In this document: in pieces, positions 53,905-63,437 of the stretch
Layout of the letters: each line of letters starts with the position of its first letter
Numbering within the stretch: position 1 is the first letter of the stretch
Assembly (NCBI RefSeq): GCF_006442975.2
Contig: NZ_CP083954.1
Location: 4,161,501 to 4,225,500, forward strand
Length of the DNA stretch: 64,000 nucleotides
Direction of reading: 5' to 3'
DNA from: Mesorhizobium sp. B2-1-1
GTDB taxonomy: Bacteria; Pseudomonadota; Alphaproteobacteria; Rhizobiales; Rhizobiaceae
The notes under the pieces: model-generated
Databases searched by the model: none
Told to the model about the DNA's origin: nothing
What the model saw: the letters and a program-made list of their open reading frames with translations, nothing else
Program-made: the position numbers and the translations under genes

Positions 53905-53944
53905 GGGTGCACCCAGTGCACTTTCGCTTGATTTAGTGCACCCT
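53905..53944. promoter_or_regulatory. Array of three GTGCAC sites before the DUF4160 gene
   Basis: GTGCAC occurs at 53907-53912 (within the palindrome GGGTGCACCC, 53905-53914), at 53916-53921 and at 53936-53941, that is 9 and 20 bp apart. TTGATT at 53929 and TAAATT at 53951 are possible -35 and -10 boxes overlapped by the array. A repressor operator for the following gene pair is likely but not shown. Confidence 0.5.
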
Positions 53945-53976
53945 CTGCATTAAATTTGGCGCGATGGAACAGCCAC

Positions 53977-54204
53977 ATGCCCACTTTGAAGGTTCTCGAC
54001 GGCATCAAGATTCAGGTCTTTGCGGATGACCATAACCCGCCTCACTTTCACGCGTTGAAGGGTGAGTATGAAGTCCTGATCAGGATTGGCTCATGGAACG
54101 TGTTGCGTGGCCAAATGCGTCGCAAAGACCTCGATGCCGTAATCGCTTGGGCTAACTCGCATGAAGAGGAGTTGCGCAATGAATGGACCCGCCTCAATGG
54201 TTGA
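53977..54204 (+). CDS. DUF4160 domain-containing protein
   Basis: A 75-residue protein of the DUF4160 family. The core GIKIQVFADDHNPPHFHALKGE contains the family's conserved DHxPPHFHA motif, followed by EYEVLIRIGS and a C-terminal helix (LDAVIAWANSHEEELRNEWTRLN). The start at 53977 is chosen because the homologous part begins with MPTLK. Paired with a DUF2442 gene with which it overlaps by 26 bases. The DHxPPHFHA motif looks like a metal or nucleotide site, but no reaction is known. Confidence 0.88.
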   Translation: MPTLKVLDGIKIQVFADDHNPPHFHALKGEYEVLIRIGSWNVLRGQMRRKDLDAVIAWANSHEEELRNEWTRLNG

Positions 54205-54652
54205 CGATATCGTAACAGTCGGCAATCCGCTCCCCAGGATCGCCTCGGTCACCATGATTGATGGCCGCCGCGTGCGCATCACCTGGCGAGACGGCCGCTC
54301 CAAGACGGTTGACCTGAATCCAGTGTTGAATAGCCATCGACACTTCATTCCGCTTCGCGACGATGACGAGCTGTTTGGAACCATGCGGGTTAACGAAGAC
54401 GGCAATGCAATCGAGTGGGACGGGGGAATCGAGTTGTCAGCCGAATGGATCGATACCCTGCCCTCAATTGGTATGGAGAACCGGGAATTCCGCCATATCA
54501 TGGACGATCTGCTGAAATTCTCGCTTGAGGGGATGGCGCTCCAGTTGGAAATCTCCAGGCGCCAAATTGCCAACTATAGAGGATCGACACCGATCCCCAA
54601 TTCAATCGCGTTGGCTACTCGATATCTCGCCGAGAAGGCCGGTCAACGATGA
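54179..54652 (+). CDS. DUF2442 domain protein with C-terminal helix-turn-helix-like segment
   Basis: A 157-residue protein. An N-terminal DUF2442-like part (LPRIASVTMIDGRRVRITWRDG, then a variable DLNPVL and FIPLRDDDELFGTMRVNEDG) is followed by a segment resembling a helix-turn-helix (FSLEGMALQLEISRRQIANYRG then STPIPNSIALATRYL), so it may be the DNA-binding member of the pair and the antitoxin-like repressor. The GAGGAG at 54166-54171 supports the start at 54179; 54197 is an alternative. It overlaps DUF4160, so translation is coupled. Toxin-antitoxin nature is inferred from organisation only. Confidence 0.8.
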   Translation: MNGPASMVDDIVTVGNPLPRIASVTMIDGRRVRITWRDGRSKTVDLNPVLNSHRHFIPLRDDDELFGTMRVNEDGNAIEWDGGIELSAEWIDTLPSIGMENREFRHIMDDLLKFSLEGMALQLEISRRQIANYRGSTPIPNSIALATRYLAEKAGQR

Positions 54653-54792
54653 CCCCGTCTGGAGGCGGATAGGCTCGCTGACTGTTCCAAGCATGCGGCT
54701 GCTGGCCGCCAGCGCATCGTGGCTTTGGGTTGACGGTCGGTCTGTTACATCGAAGCGTCTGGTTTGGCCTCATCATAACGAGGCACCATGCC

Positions 54793-55932
54793 CTACCCCA
54801 TTGGCAGCGCGGGCCAGCGGTCCACGAGCCTGTCGCCCGAAAAGACCGCGATCGATCCGAACTGCTGCAGCACCGCCTCGCTTTGCGTCGGACGCAGGAA
54901 GGCGTAGTCGCCTGACCTGGTGGTGGCATCGCCGGGCAGGCCCATGAACTGCTGGTTCGAGGAAAGGCCAAGCAGGCCATTGGTCTCCATGCCTTCGGGA
55001 AACACCGGTTCGGCCATCCATTTGCCGCCATAGAGATAGCAGCCCTTGCGCGGAAACCGGCCGATCGTCTGCAGCAGGCGGGTGACCGCCGGCGGGCCTG
55101 GCAGCATCGGCTCGACCACCTTGAGGATAGGCGTGGCGATGAAGGCCGCGGGCTGGAAGCCGTCGAGGCCGGGCGTGTCGAAATCCCCGGGCAGCACGAA
55201 GGCCGACCCGATCGACACTTCGTTGGCCATGCCGCCACGATGAAGCAACGCGGTCTTCGAGCCGCCGATGTTCAGTGTTCGGCGCTGGTCCTCGCCGAGA
55301 GCCGCGATGAACGCCGCGGCCCGCTGCGACGCCTCTGCCAGCGCCTTTTTGGGACCGCCGAACAGACCGGGAATGTGCGGCGCGTGCGCCTCGTAGGCCA
55401 TGACGCCTTCGCAGCGCAACCGGGCGGGCAGCACGTTCAATGCCTTCGACAGCGCGCGCGGTTCCGGGAACCCGCCCCGATGCAGCCCGACATCGATCTC
55501 GAAAGCGATGCGCAACCCGATGTCCAGTTCGGCGGCCAGAGCGCCGTATTCCGCCAGTCTCTCCTCGCTGTCGATCAGCCAGCAGATACGCGACCAGTCG
55601 GCGGTACTGCTTGAAATCGCCTGCTTTGCCGCGCCGACCGGCATCGGCTTGCCGTAGAGCATGTCGGCATCGGGAAAAGCGTCGAGCACCGCGCTTGTGA
55701 TCGGCGGATGAAACGTCATGAAGCGATGGGTGCCGAGCGCCCCGGCGATGTGCGAAAGCAGCGGCAGGCAAGCAAGCGACTTGTCGACCAGCCGCACGGC
55801 AAGGCCGGGCGCCAGTCTCTGCTTCACCAGGTCGATGTTGCGGTCCAGCCGGTCGCGGTCGAGCACGAGACAAGGCTGAAAGACGCCGGCCGCCCTCAAC
55901 GCATCCGACAGCGCGGTGAAATAGCCGCTCAT
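54793..55932 (-). CDS. Fold-type III PLP enzyme (D-threonine aldolase / alanine racemase N-terminal-like)
   Basis: A 379-residue PLP enzyme. LVLDRDRLDRNIDLV opens the alanine-racemase-like barrel and Lys50 in VRLVDKSLACLPLL is the likely PLP Schiff-base residue. The C-terminal beta domain keeps the GKWMAEPVFPEG and LSSNQQFMGLPGDA segments of the amino-acid deaminase/aldolase (DSD1-like) group. Members cleave or deaminate beta-hydroxy D-amino acids. It is the third gene of a minus-strand operon after an MFS carrier and an aldonolactone-oxidase-like flavoprotein, with an ATGA overlap, so the three enzymes probably act on one substrate. Substrate unknown. Confidence 0.85.
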   Translation of the reverse strand: MSGYFTALSDALRAAGVFQPCLVLDRDRLDRNIDLVKQRLAPGLAVRLVDKSLACLPLLSHIAGALGTHRFMTFHPPITSAVLDAFPDADMLYGKPMPVGAAKQAISSSTADWSRICWLIDSEERLAEYGALAAELDIGLRIAFEIDVGLHRGGFPEPRALSKALNVLPARLRCEGVMAYEAHAPHIPGLFGGPKKALAEASQRAAAFIAALGEDQRRTLNIGGSKTALLHRGGMANEVSIGSAFVLPGDFDTPGLDGFQPAAFIATPILKVVEPMLPGPPAVTRLLQTIGRFPRKGCYLYGGKWMAEPVFPEGMETNGLLGLSSNQQFMGLPGDATTRSGDYAFLRPTQSEAVLQQFGSIAVFSGDRLVDRWPALPMG

Positions 55933-57221
55933 TGGCCGATGCCGAACAGGCCGGCCATGTAGGGCGAGACGAAACGGTTCTCGGGATCGATGTCTCCCCG
56001 AACGGCCATGGCATCATCCCAGCGCGGATAGAGCTTTTTGAGATCCGCCGCCTTTAGGCTGTGCATCTTGCCCCAATGCGGCCGGCCGCCATGCCTGCGG
56101 AAGATCGGCTCGGCCGCCCGCATGAAGGGCTCAGGGTCGTTGGCGGCATCGTGGTGAATGGCGATCGAGCAGGTCAGACGCTTGTAGAAGGGCGAAAGCC
56201 AGAACATGTCGGGTGCCACCGAGCGCACCTCCATCGGAAAATAAACTTCCGGAAAGTGCTTCTCGGTCAGCTCGATGATCTGCGTGATCACCTTCGGCCC
56301 CTCCTCGAAGGGCAGATGATACTCCATCTCGTTGAACTTGGTCTGCCGGTCGCTGGCATAGACGTTGAGCCAGTCCTGCACATAATCCTCGGCCGGCACT
56401 TTCTTCACGGCGCCGCGGATCAAGGAGCGGCGCAGCCATGGCAGCCGGCGCAGCGCCCTGCTCAGCTTGCGTAGCGTCGCCAGGCCGGCCTCGTCCTGCT
56501 CGGTAGGCCTGGTGGTCGGGTTCGCGTCGCTGAGGTCGCTGGCGATGAACTGCGCGTAGCCGGAAAACGGGATGTAGTAGAATTCGGCCGACCGGTGCGC
56601 GGCCATCATCGTCTCGAAATCGCGCAGCATGTCGGCGATCGGCAGCACCCACTTGCGGCGGCGCAGCCGGTAGGTCGCGATGTTGTTCAGCGTGACTTCG
56701 CTCAAGATGCCGAAGGCGCCGAGAGCGACCCCCATCGCATGGATCATATCCTGGTCGCGGGTCCGATCGAATTCGCGCAACTCGCCCCGCCCGTCCACGA
56801 TCTGCACCGTCTCCAACTGGGTGTGATAAGCGCCCAGCGTCAGCCCGGAACCATGGGTGGCGGTGCCCAGCGCGCCGCCGATCGCCTGGCGGTCGATGTC
56901 GCCCATATTTGGCAGGCCCTGGCCGATGCCGTGCAGCATGTGCATTAGCGGGCCGAGCCGGGTCCCTGCCCGCACCCGCGCGCGATGGCTTTGTATGTCG
57001 TGCGAGACCAGCCCCTCGATCTTCTCCAGGGAAACGATCGAGCCTTGCGATGCCACCAGCGCCGTGAAGGAGTGGCCAGCACCCGCCACCCGCAGCGGCC
57101 CAGGTGCCGTGCGCACCAGATCGGCAAGCTCGCCGGCGTCGGTTGGAGTGGCGATCAGCTTCGGCTCGGCGCGCACGAAGCCCGACCAGTTGCTCCAGTT
57201 CCGCGCGGTGATCGTCGACAT
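55929..57221 (-). CDS. FAD-linked oxidoreductase, D-arabinono-1,4-lactone oxidase family
   Basis: A 430-residue VAO-type flavoprotein. The FAD-binding part contains GPLRVAGAGHSFTALVAS and the conserved GGALGTATHGSG segment. The C-terminal ALO domain carries the HWGK motif (GRPHWGKMHSL) characteristic of aldonolactone oxidases. Such enzymes oxidise a sugar-acid lactone or polyol with reduction of oxygen or cytochrome. It lies between the MFS and PLP genes; its stop overlaps the latter by four bases. The preferred substrate cannot be read from sequence. Confidence 0.9.
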   Translation of the reverse strand: MSTITARNWSNWSGFVRAEPKLIATPTDAGELADLVRTAPGPLRVAGAGHSFTALVASQGSIVSLEKIEGLVSHDIQSHRARVRAGTRLGPLMHMLHGIGQGLPNMGDIDRQAIGGALGTATHGSGLTLGAYHTQLETVQIVDGRGELREFDRTRDQDMIHAMGVALGAFGILSEVTLNNIATYRLRRRKWVLPIADMLRDFETMMAAHRSAEFYYIPFSGYAQFIASDLSDANPTTRPTEQDEAGLATLRKLSRALRRLPWLRRSLIRGAVKKVPAEDYVQDWLNVYASDRQTKFNEMEYHLPFEEGPKVITQIIELTEKHFPEVYFPMEVRSVAPDMFWLSPFYKRLTCSIAIHHDAANDPEPFMRAAEPIFRRHGGRPHWGKMHSLKAADLKKLYPRWDDAMAVRGDIDPENRFVSPYMAGLFGIGQ

Positions 57222-57233
57222 CCAGCCGTCCCG

Positions 57234-58415
57234 TCAGACGCGCCGACGGCGCATAGTGGCCACGAACAGGCCAAGCAGGGCCACGCTGGCAAACGCGCTT
57301 GCCGCGGCGAATTCCGGCACGGGCCGGAAATCCTTGCCATTGATGAGCAGCGACGCCGCCACCGGCCCGATCGCCAAGCCGAAGAGCTGTGCGGCCGGCA
57401 CCAGCAGCACGGCGGTACGCGTCTCGTCGGCCGTGATCGCCAGCCGGATCTGATAGGGTACGATGAACAACAGGATGAAGCCCATGACCAAGGCGGCGAT
57501 CCAGAATGTCGTCAGGCCAGGTGCGCTGGCAAGAACAAGGGAGGAGACCAGCGCGACGGCACCGATGGCCGTAATGGCAATGCGGTAATCGATGCGCGCC
57601 TCGAACACGGTCGCCGTCATCGCGCCCAGGACCTGCGTCGCCAGGCTGGCCGAGACGATCAGACCGACGGTCCAGCTATCAATCCCATATTGCGCACCGA
57701 GCGGTTCCAGGAAGGCCCAGATCGCGCCGAAGAACATGAAGTAGCAGAAGACCGACAATAGCGCGGTGATCGACGGAACCGTCAGCACATTGGCCAGGTT
57801 CTCCTCTTTCGGCAGGTCGGCGTAGTCACCGGGTACGGTGAAAGCGGCCGCCAGCGAGACGACGCAGACGACGGCAAGCACGATGAAGCCGCCGGACGAC
57901 CCCGCCTCGGGAATGACATAGAGTGCCAAAAGCAGAGCGAGCGCACATTGCGCCAGGGTCTGCAGCGTCACGAAATAGCCGCCGATGCGCTCCGCCCGGC
58001 GCGAACGGGCGATCAGTTCAGTGGCGATCGCGACCAGGCCGCCCTCAGCCAGCCCGGCGATGGCGCGGGCGGCGATCAGCGCATTGGCGCTTGCGGCATG
58101 GGCGGTCCATACATTCGCCAGGGCCAGCAGGATCAAAAGGACGGCGCTTTTCCAGCGCATGTTGCGCGCGGAAAGCAGCATCGCCACCACGGCTGAACCG
58201 ATGGCGATTGCGATCATCTCCGCCGTGGCGACCAGCGCCAGTTCATCGCCGCTGACATGGCCCTCGGTGTAGAGCGCGCCAAGCAGCACGGGCTGAAGCC
58301 CGAGGATCAGCAGCCCGACCGAGCCGATCCATAATGCGGAGCCGAGCTCGACGCCGGTCGGGTTGCCGACCAGCCAATCGCCATTTTCCGCTTGTACGGC
58401 TTGCGTCGCAGTCAC
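57234..58415 (-). CDS. MFS transporter
   Basis: A 393-residue MFS carrier with about twelve hydrophobic helices, with the usual central cytoplasmic loop near residue 185 (PGDYADLPKEENLANVLTV). Substrate motifs are not diagnostic. A GTG start at 58415 is chosen since GGGAGG lies six bases upstream; an ATG-led longer frame (58493) would cover the operator palindrome 58453-58469. It heads the operon that continues with the ALO-type and PLP enzymes, so it probably imports their substrate (or exports a toxic product). Its start region faces a divergent TetR gene. Confidence 0.85.
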   Translation of the reverse strand: MTATQAVQAENGDWLVGNPTGVELGSALWIGSVGLLILGLQPVLLGALYTEGHVSGDELALVATAEMIAIAIGSAVVAMLLSARNMRWKSAVLLILLALANVWTAHAASANALIAARAIAGLAEGGLVAIATELIARSRRAERIGGYFVTLQTLAQCALALLLALYVIPEAGSSGGFIVLAVVCVVSLAAAFTVPGDYADLPKEENLANVLTVPSITALLSVFCYFMFFGAIWAFLEPLGAQYGIDSWTVGLIVSASLATQVLGAMTATVFEARIDYRIAITAIGAVALVSSLVLASAPGLTTFWIAALVMGFILLFIVPYQIRLAITADETRTAVLLVPAAQLFGLAIGPVAASLLINGKDFRPVPEFAAASAFASVALLGLFVATMRRRRV

Positions 58416-58452
58416 GAGGCGCCTCCCAACGTCCTTGCAGCGCGATAAAAAA

Positions 58453-58469
58453 GCTGACAACTTGTCAGC
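58453..58469. promoter_or_regulatory. TetR-type operator, perfect 17-bp palindrome
   Basis: GCTGACAACTTGTCAGC has 8-bp perfect arms around a central C, located in the 126-bp gap between the divergent TetR gene and the MFS-ALO-PLP operon. TetR-family proteins recognise palindromes of this size. It is the likely single site that represses both sides. Confidence 0.85.
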
Positions 58470-58541
58470 ATTACGAAACTGATACTTGATCATGTTTCTT
58501 GTCAACCGGGAATTTTGAAGCTCTCGCGAGAGATTGGGCGC

Positions 58542-59168
58542 ATGGCAGAAGCAAGCCGGATGGCGACGGCGCCGAGGCGCAGGCCCAAGCAGGAGCGGAG
58601 CCGCGAACGCATCGACGCGATCCTTTCGACGACCATGCGGCTGATCGGCGAAAAAGGCATCGACGCGGTGACGATGAAGGAAGTGGGCGCACTGGCGGGC
58701 GGACCGATCGCCACCGTCTACCATTATTTCCCCAACAAATCGGCGATCCTGGCGATGCTCTATGAGCGCTTCTCGGAGGAAAGCCGCGCACGCTTCGGCG
58801 AGATCATCGCCGAAATAAGTGGGCTTGAGGACGTGACGGCTGCCGCGGACCGCATGATCGAGGACTATTACCGGCGCGTGGCCGACGACCCGGCCATCCA
58901 GGATCTGCAGAACGCGATACAGGCTGACAAGGCGCTGCAGAACCTCGACATTGCTGAGACAAGGCACCAGGCCAAGATGTTCTGCGACCACGTCGCTCCG
59001 ATGCTGCGGCCCGACCGGCGCGAAGACTTCGCGCGCGTGGTGTTCCTGATCTTCCAGCTTGCCGGCGGCGTCGTGCGGCTAGCGCTGACGCAGGACGAGA
59101 AGGAAGGCCGCCGCACGATCGACGACTACAGGTCCATCATCCATACGCAGCTGAGATTGTTTCTGTAG
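58542..59168 (+). CDS. TetR-family transcriptional regulator
   Basis: A 208-residue regulator with the TetR helix-turn-helix at residues about 20-65 (RERIDAILSTTMRLIGEKG, then IDAVTMKEVGALAGGPIATV and YHYFPNKSAILAMLYERF). The C-terminal ligand domain is all-helical. The start at 58542 (MAEASRM) is used; a TTG at 58515 is possible. Divergent from the MFS operon with a perfect palindrome between, so it should regulate both. Confidence 0.93.
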   Translation: MAEASRMATAPRRRPKQERSRERIDAILSTTMRLIGEKGIDAVTMKEVGALAGGPIATVYHYFPNKSAILAMLYERFSEESRARFGEIIAEISGLEDVTAAADRMIEDYYRRVADDPAIQDLQNAIQADKALQNLDIAETRHQAKMFCDHVAPMLRPDRREDFARVVFLIFQLAGGVVRLALTQDEKEGRRTIDDYRSIIHTQLRLFL

Positions 59169-59405
59169 TTTTCGGCGGCGGCTTTCGCGCCCCTCTCCCG
59201 TGACATCGACACGTCTTGCGTATCGAAGTATCGGGCGGCAGGATCTCTGACCGATAGCGGCAGAGCACCCTCCGCGCCTTGTTTTGCCGTCGATTGCGGG
59301 AGGAACCGGCGCATTTCGCATGAAAGGCCAGCGGCAACTGGCACGTTCTGCGAGCGGGCTTTCGCGGAAAACAAAATTTCGCGCCGCTGCCCGCTCGCGC
59401 GCGCC
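59169..59405. other. Intergenic stretch with a long hairpin before groES
   Basis: No gene is seen here. GCGAGCGGG (59350-59358) and CCCGCTCGC (59390-59398) form a 9-bp stem around GC-rich material with internal symmetric TTTCGCG repeats. It lies between the TetR stop and the groES promoter; termination of the TetR transcript is one possible role. Confidence 0.35.
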
Positions 59406-59433
59406 TTGACTCTCGCCAGCCAGCAGCCTATTT
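59406..59433 (+). promoter_or_regulatory. groESL promoter
   Basis: TTGACT (59406-59411), 16-bp spacer and CTATTT (59428-59433). The flanks read CCTTGAC and CCTATTT, which resembles the alphaproteobacterial sigma-32 consensus (CTTG/CCTATNT), so both housekeeping and heat-shock sigma factors could use it. It lies 10 bp upstream of CIRCE. Confidence 0.7.
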
Positions 59434-59443
59434 CACCGCCACG

Positions 59444-59470
59444 TTAGCACTCGCCCTGGGTGAGTGCTAA
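59444..59470. promoter_or_regulatory. CIRCE element (HrcA operator)
   Basis: TTAGCACTC, nine spacer bases (GCCCTGGGT), then GAGTGCTAA: a perfect match to the CIRCE consensus recognised by the HrcA repressor. It lies downstream of the promoter and about 90 bp before groES, as in other alphaproteobacteria. Confidence 0.97.
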
Positions 59471-59560
59471 CCACAGGTCCGGTACCGCCGGGCTTTGTAG
59501 ATTGTCCGGCTTCGCCGGACGGAGGAACTGTTTCTCACCGTTCTCATCGAGGAAGAAAAC

Positions 59561-59857
59561 ATGGCAAAGTCGAAGTTCCGCCCGCTTCATGACCGCGTGG
59601 TCGTACGCCGGGTCGAATCCGAATCCAAGACCGCCGGCGGGATCATCATCCCCGACACGGCGAAGGAAAAGCCGCAGGAAGGCGAGATCATCGCCGTCGG
59701 CTCCGGCGCCCGCGACGAAGCTGGCAAGCTCGTGCCCCTGGACGTTAAGGCTGGCGACCGCATCCTGTTCGGCAAGTGGTCGGGCACCGAAGTCAAGCTC
59801 AATGGCGAAGACCTTCTGATCATGAAGGAATCCGACATTATGGGCATCATCGGCTGA
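59561..59857 (+). CDS. groS: Co-chaperonin GroES
   Basis: A 98-residue GroES. It begins [20 protein letters not shown] and includes the mobile loop around residue 20-30 ([18 protein letters not shown]) and [26 protein letters not shown] at the end. It caps GroEL. GGAAGAA precedes the start. Controlled by CIRCE/HrcA with groEL 69 bp downstream in the same operon. Confidence 0.98.
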   Translation: MAKSKFRPLHDRVVVRRVESESKTAGGIIIPDTAKEKPQEGEIIAVGSGARDEAGKLVPLDVKAGDRILFGKWSGTEVKLNGEDLLIMKESDIMGIIG

Positions 59858-59887
59858 ATATCGGCCTTTCCATCAACTGAATCTTAA

Positions 59888-61582
<1,695 letters not shown>

Positions 61583-61608
61583 TCCAGCCATCTGCTTTAT
61601 GCATGCGG

Positions 61609-61638
61609 AAAGGGCGGCAGCGATGCCGCCCTTTTCTT
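61609..61638 (+). terminator. Rho-independent terminator of groESL
   Basis: AAAGGGCGGCA (61609-61619), tetraloop GCGA and TGCCGCCCTTT (61624-61634) form a perfect 11-bp stem followed by a T-rich TCTTTG tail, 26 bp after the groEL stop. Confidence 0.9.
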
Positions 61639-61682
61639 TGCACATTCAGGCTTTGCTTCAGCGTAGTCGGTTGGAACCAGCG

Positions 61683-62294
61683 TCAGACAGCAGTGCTCTC
61701 CGCTTGCCGCGTCGCCTTGCCGGCGAGGACTGCCTGCTCGATCAGGGTAGCCACCTCATCGGCCACGACGTTGATCGATGAGCGATCGCGGGTGGCGCGG
61801 GCAATCACCATCAGGCCTTCCAGCGAGGACTCGACCAACAGCGCCAGCGCCCGTGCGCGGCGCTCGACCACCCCTGCCCTGACAAACGCCTGGCGCAGCA
61901 GGCCGATCCACTGCTCGAAAGCGGAGCGGCAGATTTCCTCCAAGTCCGGCACGTCGTTCGGCGCATCGAGCACGACCGGCGCGATCGGGCAGCCGAGCGA
62001 GAATTCGTTGTCCTCCAGCATGCGAGCGACCGACTGGTAAATGTGGTGAACGGCAACCGCCGGATCGCTTTCCGCCGCCAGCTCGGCGCCAAGCCTCTCA
62101 GTCACCTCGGCCACGCTGGCGCGCGTCACTTCGACGACCAGCTGATCCTTGCCACCGGGAAAGTGGAAATAGAGCGAGCCGCGCGGGGCGCCGCTGGCGC
62201 TCAGTATGTCATTGAGCGAAGTGCCGTGATAGCCGCGCCGCCTGAGCAGCAATCCGGTCGTTTCGAGTATGCGGGCTCTCGTATCGTTCGCCAT
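61683..62294 (-). CDS. TetR-family regulator, LmrA/YxaF-like
   Basis: A 203-residue regulator. The DNA-binding domain is TRARILETTGLLLRRRGYHG, then TSLNDILSASGAPRGSLYFHFPGGKDQL, with the APRGSLYFHFPGGKDQL recognition helix typical of the LmrA/YxaF-like subgroup. The C-terminal region carries CPIAPVVLDA, a hallmark of this subgroup. It is divergent from the MDR oxidoreductase with a 27-bp dyad between, so it should control it and the following OsmC and SnoaL-like genes. Confidence 0.93.
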   Translation of the reverse strand: MANDTRARILETTGLLLRRRGYHGTSLNDILSASGAPRGSLYFHFPGGKDQLVVEVTRASVAEVTERLGAELAAESDPAVAVHHIYQSVARMLEDNEFSLGCPIAPVVLDAPNDVPDLEEICRSAFEQWIGLLRQAFVRAGVVERRARALALLVESSLEGLMVIARATRDRSSINVVADEVATLIEQAVLAGKATRQAESTAV

Positions 62295-62344
62295 GTCAAC
62301 CTCTGTCAGGAGAGATCCTTATAAGCCTTGCCAGAAATATGACA

Positions 62345-62371
62345 ACTGGTCTACATAATATGTAGATCAGT
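62345..62371. promoter_or_regulatory. TetR operator: 27-bp near-perfect palindrome
   Basis: ACTGGTCTACATA (62345-62357), a central A, and TATGTAGATCAGT (62359-62371) match at 12 of 13 positions. A perfect TATAAT at 62375-62380, right behind, is a probable -10 box for the rightward genes. The site is centred about 60 bp from the regulator start (62294). Confidence 0.85.
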
Positions 62372-62414
62372 CTATATAATCGAGAGCCGAAATGCGCAGC
62401 TATCGTCTTGAGGG

Positions 62415-63401
62415 TTGGGCGGAACCGAATGTCTGGTGATGCGGGAAGAGGTGCGACCGGAGCCAAGTCCCCAGGAGATCGTGGTGCGGGTGCGCGCCAC
62501 CTCGCTCAACCGACGCGATACGATGATCCTCAATGGCACCTACCCCCTGACACCGCGCCGCGGGATCGTTCCGCTCAGCGACGGCGCCGGCGAGGTCGTC
62601 GCCATCGGCGATGATGTCACACGCTTTGCCGTCGGCGACCGTGTCACCGGCAGCTATTTCGCCCGCTGGATCGATGGCCGCATCAATGCCGGACTGATCG
62701 ACCAGCTCGGCTGCACGCTGGATGGCATGCTCGGCGAGTACGCCGTGCTTGACGAGCAATGGGCGGTGCGAGTTCCCGAGCATCTCGACTGGCGCGAGGC
62801 GGCAACGCTGAGCTGCGCCGGCCTGACAGCCTGGAACGCACTGACCGGGGCGGAGATTCCCAAGCCCGGCCAATGGGTTCTAGTCATAGGCTCGGGCGGC
62901 GTCTCGCTGTTCGCGTTGCAGTTCGCCAAGCTGCTCGGCTGCCGCGTCGTCGCCGTCACCTCTCGCGCCGAGAAGGTCGGCAAGCTGCGGGCGATGGGGG
63001 CCGACCTCGTCGTCTCCTCGACCGACATGCCGGAATGGGGGGCGATGGTGCGTGGCGAAACCGGCGGTATCGACCTTACCGTCGAAACCGGCGGCCCGCC
63101 GACCTTCGCGCAGTCGCTGATCGCCAGCGCGCTTTATGGGCGCATCGTGCTGCTCACCATTCAGGATGCGAAGGGCGCAACGGTGCAGATCCCCGGCGCC
63201 GTCTATCAGCGCAGCCTCGTCACAATCGGCCGTCTGTTCGTCGGCAGCCGCGCAAACCTCGAAACGATGCTCAACGCCGTCTCGGCGCACCGGTTGAGAC
63301 CGGTCATCGACAAGGTCTTCCCCTTCGCCGAGGCCCGCGACGCCTACCGCTATTTCCAGCAGGGCGACGTCTTCGGGAAGGTCGTCATCGACGGAGCCTG
63401 A
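62415..63401 (+). CDS. Zinc-independent MDR oxidoreductase / NAD(P)-dependent alcohol dehydrogenase, 5' end possibly frameshifted
   Basis: About 328 residues of the quinone oxidoreductase-like MDR family: ATSLNRRDTMILNGTYPL, a Rossmann region WVLVIGSGGVSLFALQFAKL and the end of the family fold (PFAEARDAYRYFQQGDVFGK). No zinc ligands are evident. The start is doubtful. An ATG at 62392 encodes the expected first residues MRSYRLEG, but that frame ends in TGA at 62437-62439, while the body frame has TGA at 62409-62411. A one-base shift near 62414 would join the two. Otherwise translation must begin at TTG 62415 or ATG 62439, losing the first beta strand. Controlled by the divergent TetR gene. Confidence 0.75.
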   Translation: MGGTECLVMREEVRPEPSPQEIVVRVRATSLNRRDTMILNGTYPLTPRRGIVPLSDGAGEVVAIGDDVTRFAVGDRVTGSYFARWIDGRINAGLIDQLGCTLDGMLGEYAVLDEQWAVRVPEHLDWREAATLSCAGLTAWNALTGAEIPKPGQWVLVIGSGGVSLFALQFAKLLGCRVVAVTSRAEKVGKLRAMGADLVVSSTDMPEWGAMVRGETGGIDLTVETGGPPTFAQSLIASALYGRIVLLTIQDAKGATVQIPGAVYQRSLVTIGRLFVGSRANLETMLNAVSAHRLRPVIDKVFPFAEARDAYRYFQQGDVFGKVVIDGA

Positions 63402-63437
63402 TCTTTCATATCGATCGAACCAGAAGGGAGAACAGCA

